From positions 1-64,000 of the forward strand of contig CAYQQJ010000010.1 of assembly GCA_964419935.1 (NCBI GenBank): a stretch of 64,000 nucleotides of DNA, written 5' to 3'. Positions 60,431 to 64,000 of this stretch are shown in pieces (the stretch's first letter is position 1; each line of letters starts with the position of its first letter). This DNA comes from CAYQQJ01 sp964419935 (GTDB lineage: Bacteria > Pseudomonadota > Gammaproteobacteria > Pseudomonadales > Cellvibrionaceae). Position numbers and translations under genes: made by a program. Below the pieces are notes generated by a model. That model was not told the origin of the DNA, ran no database searches, and worked only from the letters and a program-made list of their open reading frames with translations.

Positions 60431-61654
60431 ATGAACATAGAAATAATTTTAGGCGTTGGTATGTTCACTGGCATCGTGCTTGCGCTGGTGGTAGTGATTC
60501 TTGCTGCGCGCGCAAAGTTGGTGAGCACCGGTAATGTCAATATCGATATCAATGGTGAGAAGACCGTTTCTACCCCCGCCGGTGGAAAATTGTTGCAAAC
60601 GTTGGCCTCAAACGACCTGTTTCTCGCCTCAGCCTGCGGCGGTGGTGGCACCTGTGCACAGTGTCGCTGCATAGTGCTCGAAGGCGGCGGCTCCATGTTG
60701 CCTACGGAAAAAACACATTTCTCGCCTCGGGAAGAGAAAGAAGGCTGGCGTTTGAGTTGTCAGGTTGCCGTCAAGCAGGATATGAAGGTCAAAGTGCCGG
60801 AAGAAGTATTCGGCGTTAAGCAGTGGGAATGCACTGTGGTCTCCAACCCTAATGTTGCTACCTTCATTAAAGAGCTGACGCTGAAATTGCCGGAAGGCGA
60901 AAATGTGGATTTCCGGGCAGGCGGTTATGTGCAGCTTGAAGTGCCACCCCATCACGTGAAGTACAAAGATTTTGATATCGAAGACAAATTCCGTGGCGAT
61001 TGGGAGCGTTTTGGTTTCTTCAATCTTGAATCCAAAGTGAATGACACAACCATACGTGCCTATTCCATGGCCAATTACCCGGAAGAACGTGGTGTGGTGA
61101 AGTTCAATATCCGTATTGCAACACCGCCGCCAAAGTCCACCGGTATACCACCTGGAATCATGTCGTCTTACGTATTCAATCTGAAGCCCGGCGACAAGAT
61201 CAGCGTGTTTGGACCGTTTGGTGAGTTCTTCGCCAAGGAAACGGACAATGAAATGGTGTTTATCGGCGGTGGTGCCGGCATGGCTCCGATGCGTTCGCAC
61301 ATATTTGATCAGTTGAAGCGCTTGAACAGCAAACGCAAAATGACCTTCTGGTACGGCGCGCGGTCGTTGAAAGAGCTGTTCTACAAAGAAGACTACGACA
61401 TGCTCGCGGCCGAGAATGACAACTTTACCTGGCATATCGCGCTGTCGGATCCGCAGCCTGAAGATAACTGGGACGGCTTGACCGGCTTTATTCACAATGT
61501 GTTGTACGAGGAATATCTGAAGGATCACCCGGCACCGGAAGATTGTGAGTACTATATGTGTGGGCCGCCCATGATGAACGCCGCCTGTATCAAAATGTTG
61601 AAAGATCTGGGCGTTGAAGATGAGAATATCATGCTCGACGACTTTGGTGGCTAA
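60431..61654 (+). CDS. nqrF: Na+-NQR subunit F, NADH-oxidising
   Basis: 407 aa, the entry point of electrons: one N-terminal membrane helix, a ferredoxin-like [2Fe-2S] domain with Cys69, Cys75, Cys78 (ACGGGGTCAQC) and Cys110, an FAD domain (RAYSMANYPEE) and an NADH domain (FIGGGAGMAPMRSHI; MCGPPMMNAA). Length and Cys spacing equal those of Vibrio NqrF. The cluster is followed by a MITE-like repeat, 1 nt after the stop. Confidence 0.98.
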   Translation: MNIEIILGVGMFTGIVLALVVVILAARAKLVSTGNVNIDINGEKTVSTPAGGKLLQTLASNDLFLASACGGGGTCAQCRCIVLEGGGSMLPTEKTHFSPREEKEGWRLSCQVAVKQDMKVKVPEEVFGVKQWECTVVSNPNVATFIKELTLKLPEGENVDFRAGGYVQLEVPPHHVKYKDFDIEDKFRGDWERFGFFNLESKVNDTTIRAYSMANYPEERGVVKFNIRIATPPPKSTGIPPGIMSSYVFNLKPGDKISVFGPFGEFFAKETDNEMVFIGGGAGMAPMRSHIFDQLKRLNSKRKMTFWYGARSLKELFYKEDYDMLAAENDNFTWHIALSDPQPEDNWDGLTGFIHNVLYEEYLKDHPAPEDCEYYMCGPPMMNAACIKMLKDLGVEDENIMLDDFGG

Positions 61655-61655
61655 C

Positions 61656-61821
61656 CTAGAGCCTGTCGGACTTACGGCTGATCTGCTGCGCCGGCGGGAA
61701 ATCGGTCAATTTTTCCGCGCTTTTTTGTTGATAGAACCACTATGCGCCTCAAAAGCGCGAAAAACTATCCTCGATTTCGCGCCTTGCTCGCTACGATGGC
61801 TTAAGTCCGACAGACTCCTAG
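61656..61821. repeat. 166-bp MITE-like palindrome between nqrF and apbE
   Basis: Terminal inverted repeats CTAGAGCCTGTCGGACTTA (61656-61674) and TAAGTCCGACAGACTCCTAG (61802-61821) differ by one substitution and one extra base. The inner parts also pair (GCGCTTTTTTG with CAAAAGCGC; GGGAAATCG with CGATTTCGC), so the whole forms a long imperfect hairpin. Both ends carry CTAG. No coding capacity. It fills nearly all of the nqrF-apbE gap. Probably a non-autonomous element; no source transposase is in the window. Confidence 0.8.
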
Positions 61822-61849
61822 CCGGTTAATAGCAGTTATTGAGGCAAGC

Positions 61850-62899
61850 ATGTCCAAGGCAGAACAATCTCAAAAGGCGAGGGTGGCACAGCTGCTCTCG
61901 CTTTATCTTTTTTTGGCCTCCATATTATTTTTAGGCGCATGTACAGATCGCGGAAAACCGGTTATCGCCATAGAAGGCGAAACCATGGGCACCTACTACC
62001 ATATCAAGGTAGTGGATGCGCCGGTGTCCGTGGATGCGGTGGGGCTGCGGGAGATCACCGAGCAGGCATTGGCGGACATCAATAGTATGATGTCTACCTA
62101 TATTCCGGACTCGGAGTTGATGCAACTGAACCGCGAGCCAACTAATGTGTGGGTGAAGGTTTCTGACCCGTTGTACAGCGTATTGAAAACCAGTGAACGA
62201 ATCAGCAGGCTCAGTGACGGTGCATTTGATATTACGGTAGCCCCGCTGGTGAATCTTTGGGGGTTCGGGCCTCATCGATCGTCAGAAGTGCCGTCGGATG
62301 AGGCGATTAACGATGCACTTTTCAATATCGGTTTTCAGTTTGTTGAACTGGACGAAAATTCCCCACAGGTTCGCCGGCTAAAGGACGTCAAACTCGATTT
62401 ATCCGGCGTAGCCAAGGGCTATGGCGCTGACTTTTTAGCGGAGATCTATCGCGATCACCAGCTGCAGAATTTTATGATTGAAATTGGCGGTGAGCTGCGC
62501 ATCTCGGGTTACAACCCCAACGGCAAGCCCTGGCGGATCGGTATCGAGTCACCCACTCTGGCGCAAACAGGTGCGGTGCAAGCCATTGAAGTGGCGAACG
62601 CGGGAATGGCCACATCAGGGGATTACCGAAACTACTATGAAGTCGACGGTCAGCGGGTTTCCCACACCATTGATCCGGCAACGGGTAGGCCGATTACCCA
62701 TAGCCTGGCCTCGGTCACAGTGATTGCTGATACGGCCGCTGACGCGGATGCCCTGGCAACGGCATTTAACGTGATGGGTGCGGAGAAAGGGCGCGCATTG
62801 GCTGAGCAAGAGGGGATTGCAGTATATTTTATTGAACACAAAAATGGCGGTTTTGTCTCAGACTACAGTGGGGCATTTGAGCATTATTTGCGCGACTAG
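61850..62899 (+). CDS. apbE: FAD:protein FMN transferase ApbE
   Basis: Attaches FMN through a phosphoester to Thr of NqrB and NqrC in the periplasm. 349 aa lipoprotein: signal peptide with lipobox LGAC (Cys31), then GETMGTYYHIKV, DLSGVAKGYGAD, GGELRISG and the metal-binding THSLASVTV region near the C-terminus. TGAGG lies 7 nt before the ATG. Located right after nqrF, where its substrates are encoded. Confidence 0.96.
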   Translation: MSKAEQSQKARVAQLLSLYLFLASILFLGACTDRGKPVIAIEGETMGTYYHIKVVDAPVSVDAVGLREITEQALADINSMMSTYIPDSELMQLNREPTNVWVKVSDPLYSVLKTSERISRLSDGAFDITVAPLVNLWGFGPHRSSEVPSDEAINDALFNIGFQFVELDENSPQVRRLKDVKLDLSGVAKGYGADFLAEIYRDHQLQNFMIEIGGELRISGYNPNGKPWRIGIESPTLAQTGAVQAIEVANAGMATSGDYRNYYEVDGQRVSHTIDPATGRPITHSLASVTVIADTAADADALATAFNVMGAEKGRALAEQEGIAVYFIEHKNGGFVSDYSGAFEHYLRD

Positions 62900-62919
62900 T
62901 CGCGAGAGAGGTAACAGCA

Positions 62920-63165
62920 ATGACAGTTTTCATTTTAAGTTTTTTGGTGATGCTCGGCATCGTGATCGCGATGTCGGTGGGTGTTCTGCTCGGAGGAAAG
63001 CCAATCAAAGGCTCATGCGGCGGTATGAGTGCTCTCGGAATTGGCACGGCCTGTGATATTTGCGGCGGCGACACCAGTAAATGTGAAAATGAGACTGAGC
63101 AGTCCAATGCATCCGCCTCCAAAGCATTGGCATATGATGCGTCTGGGGTGGAATCCAGAAAATAA
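62920..63165 (+). CDS. nqrM: NqrM, Na+-NQR maturation factor
   Basis: 81 aa: one N-terminal membrane helix (FILSFLVMLGIVIAMSVGVL) and a soluble part with four Cys (33, 45, 48, 55: GSCGG, CDICGG, KC), as in the DUF539/NqrM family that delivers iron to the NqrD/E site. GAGAGAGGTAAC precedes the ATG. It lies 20 bp after apbE. The Ser/Ala-rich C-terminal tail is not conserved. Confidence 0.95.
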   Translation: MTVFILSFLVMLGIVIAMSVGVLLGGKPIKGSCGGMSALGIGTACDICGGDTSKCENETEQSNASASKALAYDASGVESRK

Positions 63166-63182
63166 TTATAAGGTCCGAGTGA

Positions 63183-64000
63183 ATGGCAGATTATCAGTAT
63201 GATCTGATTGTAATTGGTGCCGGTCCCGCTGGTGAAGCGGCGGCCATGGCCGCAGCAAAAAGCGAGATGCGTGTGGGCGTGGTGGAGAACCGCGGAGTGG
63301 TGGGTGGTAATTGCGCCCACAAGGGCACCATCCCCTCGAAGGCGTTGCGACACGCGGTCAAGCAGATCATCCACTTCAGTTCCCTGCCGATGTTTCGCAA
63401 TCTCGGCACGCACAGTGCGCCGAGTTATCCGCAGGTGCTGGAGTCTGCGGCGCAGGTCATTCCCAAGCAGGTGCAGTTGCATACGGAATTTTATGTGCGA
63501 AATCGCATTAAACTGCATGACGGACATGCCAAATTTATTAATTCGTCGCAGATCGAGGTAGTTGGCTCGGGTGGCGTTCGAGATATTATTTCCGCTGACA
63601 AATTTCTGATCGCTACGGGTTCACGCCCCTACCACCCGCCCGGTGTGAACTTCAATCACCCGCGTATCTATGACAGTGACTCCATTCTGGATATGCAACA
63701 CACACCACGCACTCTGATTATTTACGGCGCGGGTGTTATTGGATGCGAATATGCCTCCATTTTTGCCGGTCTCGGTATGAAGGTGGACCTGATCAATAAC
63801 CGCGAACGGCTGCTGTCGTTTCTCGATGACGAGATATCCGATGCGCTCAGTTATCACCTGCGGGGCAATGGTGTCATGGTCCGCCATCGCGAGGAATACG
63901 AAAACGTAGAAGCGGGTGATTCCGGTGTGGTGCTGAATCTGAAGTCAGGTAAACGGATCAAAGCTGACGCGCTGCTCTGGTGTAATGGCCGGTCAGGCAA
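63183..64000 (+). CDS. sthA: Soluble pyridine nucleotide transhydrogenase, partial
   Basis: Flavoprotein that moves hydride between NADPH and NAD+. 272 codons up to the window edge (full length about 465 aa). FAD motif IGAGPAGEAAA, then GGNCAHKGTIPSKALRH: the place of the second Cys of the disulfide reductases is Thr, as is normal for SthA. ATGSRPYHPP and the NAD(P)-binding IYGAGVIGCEY follow. It begins 17 bp after nqrM and could belong to the same transcript. The 3' end is outside the window. Confidence 0.93.
   Translation, partial: MADYQYDLIVIGAGPAGEAAAMAAAKSEMRVGVVENRGVVGGNCAHKGTIPSKALRHAVKQIIHFSSLPMFRNLGTHSAPSYPQVLESAAQVIPKQVQLHTEFYVRNRIKLHDGHAKFINSSQIEVVGSGGVRDIISADKFLIATGSRPYHPPGVNFNHPRIYDSDSILDMQHTPRTLIIYGAGVIGCEYASIFAGLGMKVDLINNRERLLSFLDDEISDALSYHLRGNGVMVRHREEYENVEAGDSGVVLNLKSGKRIKADALLWCNGRSG

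Overview
The window is a stretch of mostly core chromosome from a gammaproteobacterium of the Pseudomonadales/Cellvibrionales type. The evidence is the gene content (NAD-GDH180, Na+-NQR, Slt, PsrA, RlmKL, RMF) and the gene order. slt-uup-usp...topA-sulA/lexA-psrA-nagZ-csiV-mfd-nqrA-F-apbE-nqrM-sthA, pyrD-rmf-rlmKL, and gdhB next to the MoxR/Bat operon all follow, as far as I remember it, the order in Pseudomonas aeruginosa. A sodium-pumping NQR suggests a marine or halotolerant lifestyle. The genus cannot be fixed from the sequence alone. No rRNA, tRNA, CRISPR array, prophage or transposase gene was seen.

Layout. 0-2 kb: a heptanucleotide repeat and an NAD(P) malic enzyme. 2-6 kb: a VolA/Pla-1-type lipoprotein lipase and a stand-alone CBS-pair protein. 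6-13.3 kb: a minus-strand MoxR-DUF58-DUF4381-BatA-BatB/C-BatD operon with overlapping or nearly touching genes. 13.7-18.6 kb: the 1660-aa NAD-glutamate dehydrogenase. 19-23.7 kb: a FadL-type outer-membrane channel, a soluble hybrid kinase with four PAS-like regions, and a DUF2835 protein. 23.9-30 kb: pyrD, rmf (opposite strand), rlmKL, uvrB. 30-35.5 kb: a signalling cluster with a PP2C phosphatase, two paralogous tail-anchored dual-FHA proteins, a glutaredoxin-like protein and an EAL-HDOD protein. 35.5-45.8 kb: slt, uup, usp, two unknown membrane proteins, topA and two small conserved proteins. 45.8-50.7 kb: the lexA-sulA SOS unit with a promoter and two LexA boxes, a DUF6763 protein, psrA-nagZ, a purine phosphoribosyltransferase and a cold-shock protein. 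50.8-64 kb: csiV and mfd on the minus strand, then nqrABCDEF, apbE, nqrM and a truncated sthA.

Functional links. NqrA-F, ApbE (flavin transferase) and NqrM (iron delivery) form a complete kit for making Na+-NQR, and SthA beside them balances NADH and NADPH. UvrB, Mfd, LexA and SulA cover nucleotide-excision repair, transcription-coupled repair and the SOS response. The lipase, FadL channel and PsrA suggest use of lipids and fatty acids. PP2C and the FHA proteins suggest Ser/Thr phospho-signalling, but no kinase lies nearby.

The least explained material is non-coding. There are two 110-bp palindromic elements whose stems show compensatory base changes, a related 156-bp compound palindrome, a 166-bp MITE-like palindrome inside the nqr-apbE cluster, a (GGGAAAA)n tract with an inverted partner, a perfect 13-bp dyad just before rlmKL, and several short (12-15 nt) direct duplications upstream of genes.
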